NCBI RefSeq assembly: GCF_900106095.1
Contig: NZ_FNUD01000002.1
Span: 3,555,501-3,619,500 of the forward strand
Length of the DNA: 64,000 nt
From: Pseudomonas deceptionensis
GTDB lineage: Bacteria; Pseudomonadota; Gammaproteobacteria; Pseudomonadales; Pseudomonadaceae
Reading direction: 5' to 3'
Shown here: one piece after another, positions 8,609 through 18,348 of the stretch
Layout of the letters: each line of letters starts with the position of its first letter
How positions within the stretch are numbered: position 1 is the first letter of the stretch
Position numbers and translations under genes: made by a program
The notes under the pieces: generated by a model
The model's input: only the letters and a program-made list of their open reading frames with translations
Database searches by the model: none
What the model was told of the DNA's origin: nothing

Positions 8609-9034
8609 ATGATAAGAAAACTTGAATCACGCGATATAGAACGCGTTCTGGAGATCTGGCTAGAAGCCTCGGTGAAAGCCCATGACTTTATCGACAAGAG
8701 CTACTGGGAATCTCAGATAGAAAATATGCGTGAGATATATATCCCTGCGTCAGAGACCTTCGTTATCGAAGAGTCATCCCGGGTGCTGGGATTTTGCTCT
8801 GTGATTGCTCATCATCTGGCTGCGCTGTTTGTAGATCCCGAGTATCAAGGCAAAGGTTTCGGCAAGCGGCTACTCAGCCATGTGAAAACGCAGCACGATG
8901 AGCTGACATTGACCGTTTACAAGGAGAACATCCCCAGTATCGCCTTTTACCGGTCCCAGGGATTTAAGCTGGACGCAGAGTCGGTGGATGAGCATACAGG
9001 CCATCACGAGTACGTGATGGTCTATGAGAGCTGA
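8609..9034 (+). CDS. GNAT-family N-acetyltransferase (YjaB-like)
   Basis: 141 residues from ATG 8609, which has AAGGA upstream; a longer frame from 8549 is not supported. The segments ASVKAHDFI, ALFVDPEYQGKGFGKRLL (acetyl-CoA binding loop, about residues 70-90) and NIPSIAFYRSQGFKL follow the pattern of E. coli YjaB and relatives, which are small cytoplasmic acetyltransferases of unclear substrate. It is the first intact gene to the right of dif, about 190 bp away. The 8421-8608 gap shows no other gene. Confidence 0.85.
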   Translation: MIRKLESRDIERVLEIWLEASVKAHDFIDKSYWESQIENMREIYIPASETFVIEESSRVLGFCSVIAHHLAALFVDPEYQGKGFGKRLLSHVKTQHDELTLTVYKENIPSIAFYRSQGFKLDAESVDEHTGHHEYVMVYES

Positions 9035-9247
9035 CTCGCTCCTATCGGAACTTGGTGTACTGACTGCTCTAACCCCGTGCTGCATGGCCACTGCGTGTTG
9101 GCGATGTCGACTGCCTCGCAGATGAGCTACAGCAGCACTAAAGTTCTAGTCGTGGATCCTGCAGGGTTTTTACACCCTGATATTCCACTTGGTTATAACT
9201 CTACTAAATAGTTCTTTAGTTGAGTTATTAATTAAATCCTTTTTCCA

Positions 9248-10372
9248 CTAGCTTAAGCATCCCTCCAGTTCCAGTTCGAGCTCGCTTACCTTGATGTCTG
9301 CAATGGGCTGTAAAATTGAACCGTCAAATGCCCTGAACATTTGGTTGGTTTCCAGGATCACCGGATAATCAGGATTGCTTAGCGCACCCCGCCCGAGAGC
9401 AATCATGTCCGCACCTGCGTTGAGCGCTTCGCCCGCATGAGCCGGATCATGCAGGCCCCCATTTCCGATGATTGTGATGCCTGGAGCAAATTTACGCGCC
9501 AGTGTAATCAGGCTGTCTTGCCCTCCCTCAAAGGCAGGTTGCCACGCTTCATGTTCGGTAACGTGAATAAAGTCGACACCCGCGTCTGCCAAAGCGCTGA
9601 AAATGATCTGGGCGTCACCTTCTCCATCTAGCCACTTATTCTTGAAGTCGTTGACCTTGCCCTGAGAAATCCGAACACCTACAGGTACTTTCTGGCCCAC
9701 CTTTTCTTTCACAGCCGTTACAACATTAATAAGCAGGCTCATGCGCTGCGTCATGTCCCCTCCCCATCTGTCTTTGCGCAAGTTGGTATGCGCCGTCAAA
9801 AACTGATCAAGCAAATAGCCATTCGCCCCATGAATTTCGATTCCGTCAAAGTTTGCGGTCTCTACCGCGCGTGCAGCGGTATCTGCAAACCCTTGGATGA
9901 CCTGCGCAATTTCCGCTTCGGTAATTTCAACCGGCATGGCGTAAGCCCCTTCGCCGTAGTAAACGGACATCTGCTCGCCAACTGGCTGGACCGCTGAAGG
10001 GCCTACGGTGTGAGTGCGATATCGGCTGCCTTGACTGAGTGCACCTGCATGCATGATCTGGGCGAACACCAGCGAGCCTTGGGCCCGGAGTTCGTGGTTA
10101 ATCTTCGCCCACACCTGAGCTTGTTCCTCGTCAGCCAAGCCAGGCTGGTTTGGATAGCCCTGCGAAAACGCTTTATCCGTGTACAACCCCTCGGTGATGA
10201 TTAACCCGAACCCACCTTGAGCAAAACGCAGGTAATAGTCCTGCATGGTTTGCGTCGCAAGACCTTCCTCGGTTGCAGTGACCCGCGTCATCGGCGCGAC
10301 CGCGAGACGATTGCGAGACACCGCGCCATTGATATCGTGAGGCGATAGAATAGTTTTTTTCAGCCCGGTCAT
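9248..10372 (-). CDS. Old yellow enzyme family NADH:flavin oxidoreductase
   Basis: 374 residues, a complete FMN-binding TIM barrel. The barrel start RNRLAVAPMTR, the catalytic His/Asn pair in EIHGANGYLLDQFL (about 175-190), WGGDMTQRMSLL and the phosphate-binding end IIGNGGLHDPAHA and LGRGALSNPD are all present. Such enzymes reduce activated C=C bonds of enones, nitro compounds or other electrophiles with NAD(P)H. AGAGGA precedes the ATG. It is divergent from a LysR regulator across 123 bp, which probably controls it. 9035-9247 contains no recognisable gene. Confidence 0.92.
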   Translation of the reverse strand: MTGLKKTILSPHDINGAVSRNRLAVAPMTRVTATEEGLATQTMQDYYLRFAQGGFGLIITEGLYTDKAFSQGYPNQPGLADEEQAQVWAKINHELRAQGSLVFAQIMHAGALSQGSRYRTHTVGPSAVQPVGEQMSVYYGEGAYAMPVEITEAEIAQVIQGFADTAARAVETANFDGIEIHGANGYLLDQFLTAHTNLRKDRWGGDMTQRMSLLINVVTAVKEKVGQKVPVGVRISQGKVNDFKNKWLDGEGDAQIIFSALADAGVDFIHVTEHEAWQPAFEGGQDSLITLARKFAPGITIIGNGGLHDPAHAGEALNAGADMIALGRGALSNPDYPVILETNQMFRAFDGSILQPIADIKVSELELELEGCLS

Positions 10373-10386
10373 AGATTCCTCTCAAA

Positions 10387-10417
10387 GACATTATTAATAG
10401 TGGTTAAGGACATTATT
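10387..10417. promoter_or_regulatory. Paired GACATTATT repeats in the OYE-LysR divergent promoter
   Basis: GACATTATT occurs at 10387-10395 and 10409-10417, same orientation, 22 bp apart start to start (two helical turns), between the divergent oxidoreductase and LysR genes. A plausible binding site for that regulator; inference only. Confidence 0.4.
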
Positions 10418-10495
10418 GAAAGGAATACTAGAGGGCGATCAGTCGCAGACCAAGACACGCCTATGTGAAGCGGGCTTAACATAAAGGGATATAAA

Positions 10496-11389
10496 GTGCT
10501 GATTTCCGACTTGAGGATATTCCAGGCAGTCGTCTCGACGGGGAGCCTGTCAGCCGCCGCCAGACAGCTTGATGTGCTGCCAATGCAGGTCTCAAGGCGT
10601 GTAGCAGCGCTTGAGGAGGAGTTGGGGGTGCGCTTGTTTCACCGCACCACCCGGTCAGTATCACTGACGTCGGAAGGCGATCTGTTTCTGCCCTACGCCA
10701 ACACCATGACCGATGCCGAGGACAGTGCCAGAAGCGAGTTGATGCCGTCAGCAGCGAAAGCTCAGGGCGTTTTGCGGATGACGGCTCCGAGCGTTTTCGG
10801 AAAATCCATTGTGGTGCCACTGCTTTCCCGATTGCTGGAAACCCATCCTGACTTAAGGGTTGAGCTGGATTTCTCGGACAAGGTTGTCGATATCGTCGGT
10901 CAAGGCCTGGACTTGGCACTTCGTTTGGCGCCACTGAGCGACTCAGAATTGGTAGCCAGGCGCATTGCGCATAACCCGCGAGTCATTTGCGCATCGCCAG
11001 ACTATTTAGACCGCTACGGCACACCAAAGACTCTGGATGACCTTGACGCCCACCACTGCATACTGCTTCAGGCCGTTCTACGCTGGCCGTTCATCATCAA
11101 TGGTGAGATGAAGCGCAAGCGCGTTTTCGGGCGAGTCAGCACTAGCAGCGTGGACGCCGTCAGGACTGCCGCGACCGAGGGGCTTGGCTTGGCGATGCTG
11201 ACGTCCTGGGATGTCATTCAACAAGTGCGCAACGGTACATTGGTCTTGATCGAGTTGAACGACGCCAAAATGGAGGACTTATCAGTATGGGCCGTCACTC
11301 CGAGTCGACGATTTACACCCACCCGAGTGAAAGTGTTTTTGAATGCGTTGGAAGAAGAGATGGATAACATCATCAAATCCGGTTCTTAG
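10496..11389 (+). CDS. LysR-family transcription regulator
   Basis: 297 residues with GTG start preceded by AAGGGA. N-terminal winged helix-turn-helix (LRIFQAVVSTGSLSAAARQ, then QVSRRVAALEEELGVRLFHRTTRSVSLT) and a C-terminal effector-binding domain of the periplasmic-binding-protein fold, close to the AaeR/DsdC-like subgroup common in proteobacteria. Divergently transcribed from the old yellow enzyme gene, so it most likely regulates that gene and itself in response to a small electrophile or the enzyme's substrate. The following 273 bp to the glucose dehydrogenase show no gene. Confidence 0.9.
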   Translation: MLISDLRIFQAVVSTGSLSAAARQLDVLPMQVSRRVAALEEELGVRLFHRTTRSVSLTSEGDLFLPYANTMTDAEDSARSELMPSAAKAQGVLRMTAPSVFGKSIVVPLLSRLLETHPDLRVELDFSDKVVDIVGQGLDLALRLAPLSDSELVARRIAHNPRVICASPDYLDRYGTPKTLDDLDAHHCILLQAVLRWPFIINGEMKRKRVFGRVSTSSVDAVRTAATEGLGLAMLTSWDVIQQVRNGTLVLIELNDAKMEDLSVWAVTPSRRFTPTRVKVFLNALEEEMDNIIKSGS

Positions 11390-11662
11390 TGAACGGCCAC
11401 ATCCCTGCCTGCGACTCCTCCCTCCCTGGTGAAATCCCCCCGCCACTCGGCACTGACAATTTGTCGCAGGGCCCTGTTTTTGTTAAAGTCCAAGAACTAA
11501 CTGTTTAGTACATAACTGTTGCGAACGTTTCCCGGCCTGCCGCCCTGAGCCGCATGGGGTCTCGACGAGCACAGAAACTTCGGCTGCGCCTATGCTTATC
11601 CTGCAAGCAGCTATAGGCCATGCCCTCCTCCCACCGCTCATGTATCAATAAGGTCATGCAAC

Positions 11663-14083
11663 ATGATTAAGTCTCAACCTCCGGCCTCGGTAAGCCGTTG
11701 GCCCATCTGGGTCGCCGCTCTGGGCGTACTGGTCTTTGGATTGCTGTTTGTAGCCGGTGGCGGTTACCTCGCCACCCTCGGCGGCAGTCTGTACTTCCTG
11801 CTTGCCGGTATCGGGATGATCGTTTCATCCGTGCTGCTGTTTAAACAGCGCTTGTCGGGGGCCTGGTTGTTCGCCGCTGTCATGCTGGCCAGCATTCTCT
11901 GGGCGGTGATCGATGCCGGGCTGGTGTTCTGGCCTCTGGTTTCACGTCTGTTTGCCCTGGCGGTGTTAAGCCTGGTCGTTGCGCTGGTCTACCCGACGCT
12001 GCGCAAAGCCAACGGTCTGAGCGGTAACGCGGGTTACGCACTGAGTGCGGTACTGGCTGCAGGTATCGCTGCCGGTGCCTGGGGGATGTTCCAGCCCCAC
12101 GCGTCGATCGCGCCAACGGGTGACGGCCCGGGCCTGACCAGGGTCGATCCGGCCAACGCCCAGAAAGACTGGGCCCATTACGGTAATGATGAAGGTGGCA
12201 GCCGCTTTGCTGCGCTGGACCAGATCAACCGCAGCAACGTGTCCAAACTGGTTCCGGCCTGGACTTACCAGACCGGTGACGTGGCTGTCAGTAACGGCAA
12301 CGGCGCGGAAGATCAGATGACCCCGCTGCAAGTGGGCGACAAGGTATTTATCTGCACGCCGCACAACAACCTGATCGCGCTGGATGCCGACACCGGCAAA
12401 GAGTTGTGGAAAAACAACATCAACGCCGAATCAGCCGTCTGGCAGCGTTGCCGCGGCCTGGCCTATTTTGACGCCACTGCCGCTGTCACCCAGCCAACGG
12501 ATGGCAGCACGCCGGCCGCGGTTGTGACGGTTGCCCCCGGTGCTGCGTGCCAGCGTCGCTTGCTGACCAACACCATTGATGCGCGCCTGATTGCTGTGGA
12601 CGCGGACACCGGCAAGTTCTGCCAGGACTTCGGCACCCATGGCCAGGTTGATCTGAAAACCGGTTTGGGCAATGTCCCGGACTCGTATTATCAGTTGTCC
12701 TCCGCGCCCTTGATGGCGGGCACTACCGTGGTGGTGGGCGGTCGTGTTGCCGATAACGTGCAAACCGACATGCCAGGCGGCGTGATCCGCGGTTTCGACG
12801 TCATGACCGGTGCCATGCGCTGGGCATTCGACCCGGGCAACCCGCAAGACAAACAAGCACCCGCTGAAGGCCAGACCTACGTTCGCAGCACGCCGAACAG
12901 CTGGGCGCCGATGTCCTATGACCCGCTGATGAACACCGTGTTTTTGCCGATGGGCAGTTCGTCCACCGACATCTACGGCGTGGATCGCACGGCACTGAAT
13001 CACAAGTACGGCGCATCCGTGCTGGCACTTAACGCTACCACCGGTGAAGAAAAGTGGGTGTATCAAACCGTCCACAATGATCTGTGGGACTTCGACTTGC
13101 CGATGCAGCCAACCTTGATGGACTTCACCACGGTGGACGGCAGCAAGGTACCTGCGCTGGTGATCGGTACCAAGGCCGGGCAGATTTTTGTACTGGACCG
13201 CCATACCGGCAAGCCGCTGACCAAGGTTGAAGAAGTACCGGTCAAGGCAGCCAACATCCCGAACGAGCCCTACTCGCTCACTCAGCCAAAATCGGTGGGC
13301 ATGCCGCAGATTGGCGCGCAGACTCTGACTGAGTCGGATATGTGGGGCGCCACCCCGTTCGACCAGATGCTGTGCCGTATCTCGTTCAAGAAAATGCGCT
13401 ACGAGGGTTTGTACACCGCACCGGGCACCGATGTGTCACTGAGCTTCCCGGGTTCTCTGGGCGGCATGAACTGGGGCGGTTTGTCGACCGACCCGGTACA
13501 CGGTTTTATCTTCGTCAATGACATGCGTCTGGGGCTGTGGGTCCAGATGGTGCCTCAGCAAAAAGAGGCCAAGGCTTCTTCCGGCGGTGAAGCACTGAAC
13601 ACCGGCATGGGCGCAGTGCCGCTCAAAGGCACGCCGTATGCCGTGAACAAGAACCGCTTCCTGTCGATTGCAGGCATTCCGTGCCAGGCGCCGCCTTTCG
13701 GCACGCTGACGGCTATCGATATGAAGACGCAGAAAGTTGCCTGGCAAGTGCCGGTTGGCACTGTTCAGGACACCGGCCCGCTGGGTATCAAAATGGGCCT
13801 GCAACTGCCCATCGGGATGCCGACACTGGGCGGGACGCTGTCCACCCAGGGTGGCCTGATCTTTATCGCCGGGACCCAGGACTACTACCTGCGCGCCTTT
13901 AACTCGGCCAACGGGGAAGAAGCCTGGAAAGCCCGCCTGCCGGTAGGCAGCCAGGGTGGCCCGATGACCTTTGTGTCACCCAAAACCGGCAAGCAGTACA
14001 TCGTCATCACTGCCGGTGGTGCACGCCAGTCGGTTGATCGCGGTGACTATGTGATCGCTTATGCGCTGCCTGACAGCCAATAA
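11663..14083 (+). CDS. gcd: Membrane-bound PQQ-dependent glucose dehydrogenase
   Basis: 806 residues. The first ~145 form five membrane segments, the ubiquinone-reducing anchor; the rest is an eight-bladed periplasmic beta-propeller starting at DWAHYGNDEGGSRFAALDQIN, with the tryptophan-docking repeats and the late GTQDYYLRAFNSANGEEAWKARLP typical of Gcd. It oxidises glucose to gluconate in the periplasm with PQQ and passes electrons to ubiquinone, the main direct oxidative route in pseudomonads and the basis of mineral-phosphate solubilisation. Length matches the family (about 800). Single gene, ended by a strong hairpin at 14104. PQQ biosynthesis genes are not in this window. Confidence 0.97.
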   Translation: MIKSQPPASVSRWPIWVAALGVLVFGLLFVAGGGYLATLGGSLYFLLAGIGMIVSSVLLFKQRLSGAWLFAAVMLASILWAVIDAGLVFWPLVSRLFALAVLSLVVALVYPTLRKANGLSGNAGYALSAVLAAGIAAGAWGMFQPHASIAPTGDGPGLTRVDPANAQKDWAHYGNDEGGSRFAALDQINRSNVSKLVPAWTYQTGDVAVSNGNGAEDQMTPLQVGDKVFICTPHNNLIALDADTGKELWKNNINAESAVWQRCRGLAYFDATAAVTQPTDGSTPAAVVTVAPGAACQRRLLTNTIDARLIAVDADTGKFCQDFGTHGQVDLKTGLGNVPDSYYQLSSAPLMAGTTVVVGGRVADNVQTDMPGGVIRGFDVMTGAMRWAFDPGNPQDKQAPAEGQTYVRSTPNSWAPMSYDPLMNTVFLPMGSSSTDIYGVDRTALNHKYGASVLALNATTGEEKWVYQTVHNDLWDFDLPMQPTLMDFTTVDGSKVPALVIGTKAGQIFVLDRHTGKPLTKVEEVPVKAANIPNEPYSLTQPKSVGMPQIGAQTLTESDMWGATPFDQMLCRISFKKMRYEGLYTAPGTDVSLSFPGSLGGMNWGGLSTDPVHGFIFVNDMRLGLWVQMVPQQKEAKASSGGEALNTGMGAVPLKGTPYAVNKNRFLSIAGIPCQAPPFGTLTAIDMKTQKVAWQVPVGTVQDTGPLGIKMGLQLPIGMPTLGGTLSTQGGLIFIAGTQDYYLRAFNSANGEEAWKARLPVGSQGGPMTFVSPKTGKQYIVITAGGARQSVDRGDYVIAYALPDSQ

Positions 14084-14103
14084 GCGTTAGTCCAGTGGCA
14101 TAA

Positions 14104-14133
14104 ACTACTGTGGGAGCTGGCTCCCACAGTAGT
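14104..14133. terminator. Long hairpin (REP-like) between convergent gcd and terC-like genes
   Basis: Arms ACTACTGTGGGAG and CTCCCACAGTAGT pair over 13 bp around a CTGG loop. The core GTGGGAG-CTGG-CTCCCAC is a repeated extragenic palindrome type common in Pseudomonas and probably ends transcription from both sides. Confidence 0.75.
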
Positions 14134-14141
14134 CAGGCCGA

Positions 14142-15689
14142 CTAGGCCTTGCTCAACAACACCCGCGTCACTCGCCGCTCTTCAACCTCGACCACGGTCA
14201 TGTACCAGCCTTCCCATACCAGCTTGTCGCCCACCATGGGCAGACGGTCCAGCATGCTCATGACCATCCCGCCAAGCGTTTGATAGTCATCGGTGGCCTT
14301 GGCTGCAAAGCCGGTGTGCTGACGAATCTGGCTCAGGTTCAAGGCGCCGCTCACAAGGTAGCCGTCCTCCCGGGTAACGATATTCGGACCTTCGATCTCG
14401 CTGGCATCAGGCAACTCGCCGGCAATGGATTCCAGAATGTCGGTCATGGTCAGCAGGCCAATAAAATCACCAAACTCGTTCACCACAAACGCAATGTGCG
14501 TCGACTCTTTGCGCATCTGCTCCAGCGCATTGAGGATCGTGAAGCTGTCCAGCAAGTTGACAGCCTTGCGCGCCATGGCTTCCAGATCGGGTTCGTGACC
14601 GGCCAGCAGCTCTTTGAGCAGTTCCTTTTTGTGGACAAAGCCCAGCGGTTCGTCAACTCGCCCGTCCCGGATCAGGGGCAAACGGGAATACGAGGAGTGC
14701 ATCAGCGTGGTGCGAATGGTGTCTGCCGAGTCCGACAGGTCGATATGATCGATCTCGGCCCGTGGCGTCATCACCGTGCGAATCGGACGCTCTGCCAGTT
14801 GCAGTACGCCACTGATCATCACGCGTTCACGTCGGTGGAAGACTTCCTTGTCATCGCCGCCTTCAAGCATGTCAGCAATCTCCTCCCCCACCTCATCGGC
14901 ATGCAGCGTACGGCCACCCAGTAACCGCATTACGGCATGGGCCGTGCGCTCACGCATGGGGCGCATGCCCTGCACGCTTTTCTTGCGACGTGCACGGGCA
15001 ATCTGGTTCAGCACTTCGATCAGAATCGAGAAGCCGATGGCTGCGTACAGGTAGCCTTTGGGAATATGGAAGCCCAGGCCTTCGGCGGTCAGGCTGAAGC
15101 CGATCATCATCAGGAAGCCAAGGCACAGCATGATCACCGTCGGGTGACTGTTGACGAATTTGGTCAGCGGCTTGCTGGCAATGATCATCAGACCGATAGA
15201 GAACACCACTGCAATCATCATCACGGACAGATGGTCAACCATACCCACTGCGGTAATCACCGCGTCCATGGAGAACACAGCGTCGAGCACCACAATCTGC
15301 GCCACGATCGGCCAGAACATGGCGTAGCCCATGCTTGATGTGCGTTCGGCCACATGCCCTTCCAGCCGTTCGTGCAATTCCATCGTCGCCTTGAACAACA
15401 GGAACAGACCGCCGAACAGCATGATCAGGTCACGGCCCGAGAACGACTTGTCGAAGACTTCAAACAACGGCGCCGTCAGCGTGACAATCCACGAGATGCT
15501 GGCCAGCAGGCCAAGGCGCATGACCAGTGCAAGCGTAAGGCCAATTACCCGGGCACGGTCGCGCTGCTCCGGCGGCAGCTTGTCCGCCAGGATGGCGATA
15601 AACACCAGGTTATCAATGCCCAGTACCAGTTCCAGCACAATCAGGGTCAACAGGCCGAGCCAGGCCGTGGGATCTGCAATCCATTCCAT
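14142..15689 (-). CDS. TerC-family membrane protein with CBS pair and CorC/HlyC domain (YoaE-like)
   Basis: 515 residues in three parts: an N-terminal TerC-type integral membrane domain (about 1-230, with the acidic motifs [10 protein letters not shown] and [11 protein letters not shown]), a CBS domain pair (about 295-425) and a C-terminal CorC_HlyC transporter-associated domain (about 435-515). This is the layout of E. coli YoaE and YegH. TerC-type proteins are linked to Mn(II) or other metal export; the CBS pair suggests nucleotide or metal control. No Mn riboswitch-like sequence was recognised in the 280 bp upstream. Convergent with gcd, sharing the hairpin at 14104. Confidence 0.9.
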   Translation of the reverse strand: MEWIADPTAWLGLLTLIVLELVLGIDNLVFIAILADKLPPEQRDRARVIGLTLALVMRLGLLASISWIVTLTAPLFEVFDKSFSGRDLIMLFGGLFLLFKATMELHERLEGHVAERTSSMGYAMFWPIVAQIVVLDAVFSMDAVITAVGMVDHLSVMMIAVVFSIGLMIIASKPLTKFVNSHPTVIMLCLGFLMMIGFSLTAEGLGFHIPKGYLYAAIGFSILIEVLNQIARARRKKSVQGMRPMRERTAHAVMRLLGGRTLHADEVGEEIADMLEGGDDKEVFHRRERVMISGVLQLAERPIRTVMTPRAEIDHIDLSDSADTIRTTLMHSSYSRLPLIRDGRVDEPLGFVHKKELLKELLAGHEPDLEAMARKAVNLLDSFTILNALEQMRKESTHIAFVVNEFGDFIGLLTMTDILESIAGELPDASEIEGPNIVTREDGYLVSGALNLSQIRQHTGFAAKATDDYQTLGGMVMSMLDRLPMVGDKLVWEGWYMTVVEVEERRVTRVLLSKA

Positions 15690-15973
15690 AGGTATCAGTC
15701 AATCTCACGAAGGTTCAGGGTTAACGATGAGCGCGCACAGGCAAACGAAGCAACGGATGTGCTTTCGAAAAACGGAGGGCAAAAGAAAGGTACTGCGCGC
15801 TCGATACCGATGATCAAGCGGGAGGGTGTGGCCGGCTGATAACAGCGACTGGGTGGTTCCTGAAGGGTGTTCATACAAACCTATAGTGAATTGGGGACGT
15901 AATCCTACAGCGATACTACACAACTCCTGCGTGCAGACTTATTACAAGATTTAACAAACACTCCCCTGCCCCA

Positions 15974-16846
15974 TTATTCGACTTGTTGGGCAAACCATTG
16001 CCACACGCGAGCGCACGCCGGATGCGAAGCGGCTGAGGGCTGCAGGCACAACGAGTAGTTGCCGCCGGTTTTCAGCGGTTCTCCAAACGGGATCACCAGC
16101 ACACCCCGCTGAATGGACTCCGCAGCCAGCGTCATATCCGTGACCGCCACCCCCAGGCCGCGGGCAGCGGCGTCCAGTGCCAACTCATCAAGGTTGAACG
16201 GGATATGCCTGTAGGCCGCCAATGGCTTGCCTCCGTTGGCTGACAGCCAATCGATCCAGGCCTGCTGATCGGCCGAGCGATGCAGCAGCGCAAAGCGCAC
16301 CAGATCGTCCACTGACGTCAGCGGCCCCATGCCCGGCGCGCACACCGGCACCAGCGCTTCGTCAAACAGCGCCATGCAGGCCGGGTCACTGGAGGGCCGG
16401 GGCAGATAGAGGATATAGGCGTCACTGTCGCTGCCCGGCTCGACAACCTCGGTGGCTACCGTCTCGATCGACAGGGCAATATCCGGGTATTGCAGGTAAA
16501 AATCGCTCAGCTTTGGCAATAGCCAGCGCACAGCCAGTGACACATGCATACGAATGCGCAAGGGTCGCTCTTGCGGCGAAAGGCGGTCTTCAAGCGCTTT
16601 CAATTGCTCAAGAATGCTGCGGGCACTGGCCAGCACCTGCTCGCCTTCGGGGGTCATCCGCACGCTGCGGCTGGTTCTGGCGAACAGGGCGACGCCAAAG
16701 TGCGCCTCCAGTTGCTGAACCTTTCGGCTAACTGCACTTTGGGTCAAACACAGCGTTTGTGCCGCCTGGGTAAAACTGCCCGAGTCAGCAACCTCTACCA
16801 GCGCCTGCAAGCCTTGAAGTGACGGTACGTGGCGAACTTTATCCAT
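15974..16846 (-). CDS. LysR-family transcription regulator (GcvA-like)
   Basis: 290 residues: helix-turn-helix ALVEVADSGSFTQAAQTLCLTQSAVSRKVQQLE and an effector domain resembling the GcvA/AmpR subgroup (LRIRMHVSLAVRWLLPKLSDF). It is transcribed away from the amine oxidase gene at 16997 across a 150-bp gap that contains a LysR-type dyad at 16874, so it most likely controls the oxidase and the linked binding-protein gene. The effector may be a polyamine or amino acid derivative, by context only. Confidence 0.88.
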   Translation of the reverse strand: MDKVRHVPSLQGLQALVEVADSGSFTQAAQTLCLTQSAVSRKVQQLEAHFGVALFARTSRSVRMTPEGEQVLASARSILEQLKALEDRLSPQERPLRIRMHVSLAVRWLLPKLSDFYLQYPDIALSIETVATEVVEPGSDSDAYILYLPRPSSDPACMALFDEALVPVCAPGMGPLTSVDDLVRFALLHRSADQQAWIDWLSANGGKPLAAYRHIPFNLDELALDAAARGLGVAVTDMTLAAESIQRGVLVIPFGEPLKTGGNYSLCLQPSAASHPACARVWQWFAQQVE

Positions 16847-16873
16847 GCGTATTCAGCATCAATCAATGAATTT

Positions 16874-16887
16874 ATAACGTTGGTTAT
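16874..16887. promoter_or_regulatory. LysR-type dyad between divergent regulator and oxidase genes
   Basis: ATAACGTTGGTTAT has perfect 5-bp arms (ATAAC/GTTAT) and a T-N11-A-like layout. It lies 27-41 bp before the LysR start and about 110 bp before the oxidase start. Confidence 0.5.
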
Positions 16888-16996
16888 ATCACCACGCTCA
16901 GCATAAATTCCAGCTATAGAGAGTGCGACCCACAAGTAGTCATGCGATTAGTGCATGCATTGGGTACGACACCACGACCGTCAAGCGAGGTGAAAC

Positions 16997-18298
16997 GTGA
17001 AGAATGAATGTGGCTGGATTGCCCTGGCAGGAAGCTCCCCCAGCCGAGATCACCTCAAAGGTCCTGAAAAAGCCGACTGGCTGATCATCGGTGGCGGTAT
17101 CACCGGGCTGAGTGCGGCCCATTCACTGGCGCAGCTGCACCCTGAAGCGCGCATCGTTGTTGTGGACCGCCAGCGGGCTGCGCAAGGGGCTTCTGCGCGC
17201 AATTCCGGGTACGCCGTGGCCCACGAAAACCCTGGCGATGATGAGCTGATCGGCAAGGGCGGGTTCGCAGGATTTGCAGTCGACTCATCGATTGGGCAGG
17301 CGGCCGGTGATGAGGTGCGCATGCGGATTGCCCGCCACAACATTGAGTGCGAGTACCGGGATTCGGGTTACTACTTTGCGGTAAACGACCCGCGCAAGCT
17401 GACCCATGTCGAGGCCAAACTCCAAACCCTGAGCGCCGTGGGCGCATCCGCGCAGTTTCTGGAAGGCGCGCAACTGGCCCAAAAACTCGGTACCCGTCAT
17501 TACCAGGCGGCCATCTGGTGCGGCAATGGCAACGCGTTGCTGCAGCCTGCGAAATACGTGAAGGGCCTGCTGGATGCATTGCCAGCCAATGTAACGCTCT
17601 TTGAAAACACCGAGATCACCGGGCTTGAACGCCTGAGTGGCGGGCGCATTCGAGCCAAGGGGACTCAGGGCAACATTGAGGCCTCTCAGGTGCTGGTGTG
17701 TCTGAATGCATTTATTCCCCGCGCCGGGATCACCCACAGCGCGACCTTCCCCATGGAGCTCAGCGCCAGCCTGACCCGCCCGTTGACCGACAAGGAATAT
17801 CAGGCCATCGGTAATGTCGAGCCCTGGGGCGTTCTGTCGACCCGCCCGTTGGGCGCTACGGTTCGGCTGACACCCGATCGCCGGGTGATGATCCGCAACA
17901 CGGCGGAATACCGCACCCGGGATTTATCCGCCAGTGATCTGTTGCAGCGGCGCAAACACCATGTATTGGGTTTGCAGCGTCGTTTCCCCGGCCTGGGTGA
18001 GCAAGACATTCACTACACCTGGACCGGGCATCTGAGCGCCAGCCGCAGCGGCCAGCCTTACTTTGCCAAGGTCGAAGACGGTGTTTATGCCGTGGCCGGC
18101 TGCAATGGCTCGGGGGTTGCCCGCGGCACCCTGTGGGGCCGCCTGCTCGCCGAACTCGCATCCGGCGCCAGCTCTCCCCTGCTCCAGTCGGTCATGGACA
18201 GAGCCCAGCCAGGCTGGCTACCGCCCCGCCCGCTCTTCGATATCGGTGCTGTATTACGAATGCGCATGGAAGCAGTCAGGGCCAAGACAGAAATCTGA
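16997..18298 (+). CDS. FAD-dependent amine/amino acid oxidoreductase (DAO superfamily, PuuB-like)
   Basis: 433 residues. The dinucleotide-binding motif WLIIGGGITGLSAAHSLA (about 29-46) is followed by a DAO domain; ARNSGYAVAH is the FAD loop typical of gamma-glutamylputrescine oxidase (PuuB/YcjA-type) enzymes, and VAGCNGSGVARGT is the C-terminal flavin-contact region. The GTG start has a strong AGGTGA six bases upstream. The next gene is a putrescine-type periplasmic binding protein 50 bp downstream, supporting a role in polyamine or related amine use. Exact substrate is inferred. Confidence 0.85.
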   Translation: MKNECGWIALAGSSPSRDHLKGPEKADWLIIGGGITGLSAAHSLAQLHPEARIVVVDRQRAAQGASARNSGYAVAHENPGDDELIGKGGFAGFAVDSSIGQAAGDEVRMRIARHNIECEYRDSGYYFAVNDPRKLTHVEAKLQTLSAVGASAQFLEGAQLAQKLGTRHYQAAIWCGNGNALLQPAKYVKGLLDALPANVTLFENTEITGLERLSGGRIRAKGTQGNIEASQVLVCLNAFIPRAGITHSATFPMELSASLTRPLTDKEYQAIGNVEPWGVLSTRPLGATVRLTPDRRVMIRNTAEYRTRDLSASDLLQRRKHHVLGLQRRFPGLGEQDIHYTWTGHLSASRSGQPYFAKVEDGVYAVAGCNGSGVARGTLWGRLLAELASGASSPLLQSVMDRAQPGWLPPRPLFDIGAVLRMRMEAVRAKTEI

Positions 18299-18348
18299 AG
18301 CCTCTCACATCACAAAAGAATAAAAGCTCCTTGAAAAGGTGATTGAAC

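Noticed and set aside
9035..9247. Small gene or RNA after the GNAT gene
   Set aside because: Only a weak AGGGT/ACCCT hairpin near 9160 and AT-rich DNA; nothing conserved recognised.
15690..15960. Possible yybP-ykoY manganese riboswitch before the TerC-like gene
   Set aside because: TerC genes often have one, but the conserved core sequences of that riboswitch were not found on the minus strand.
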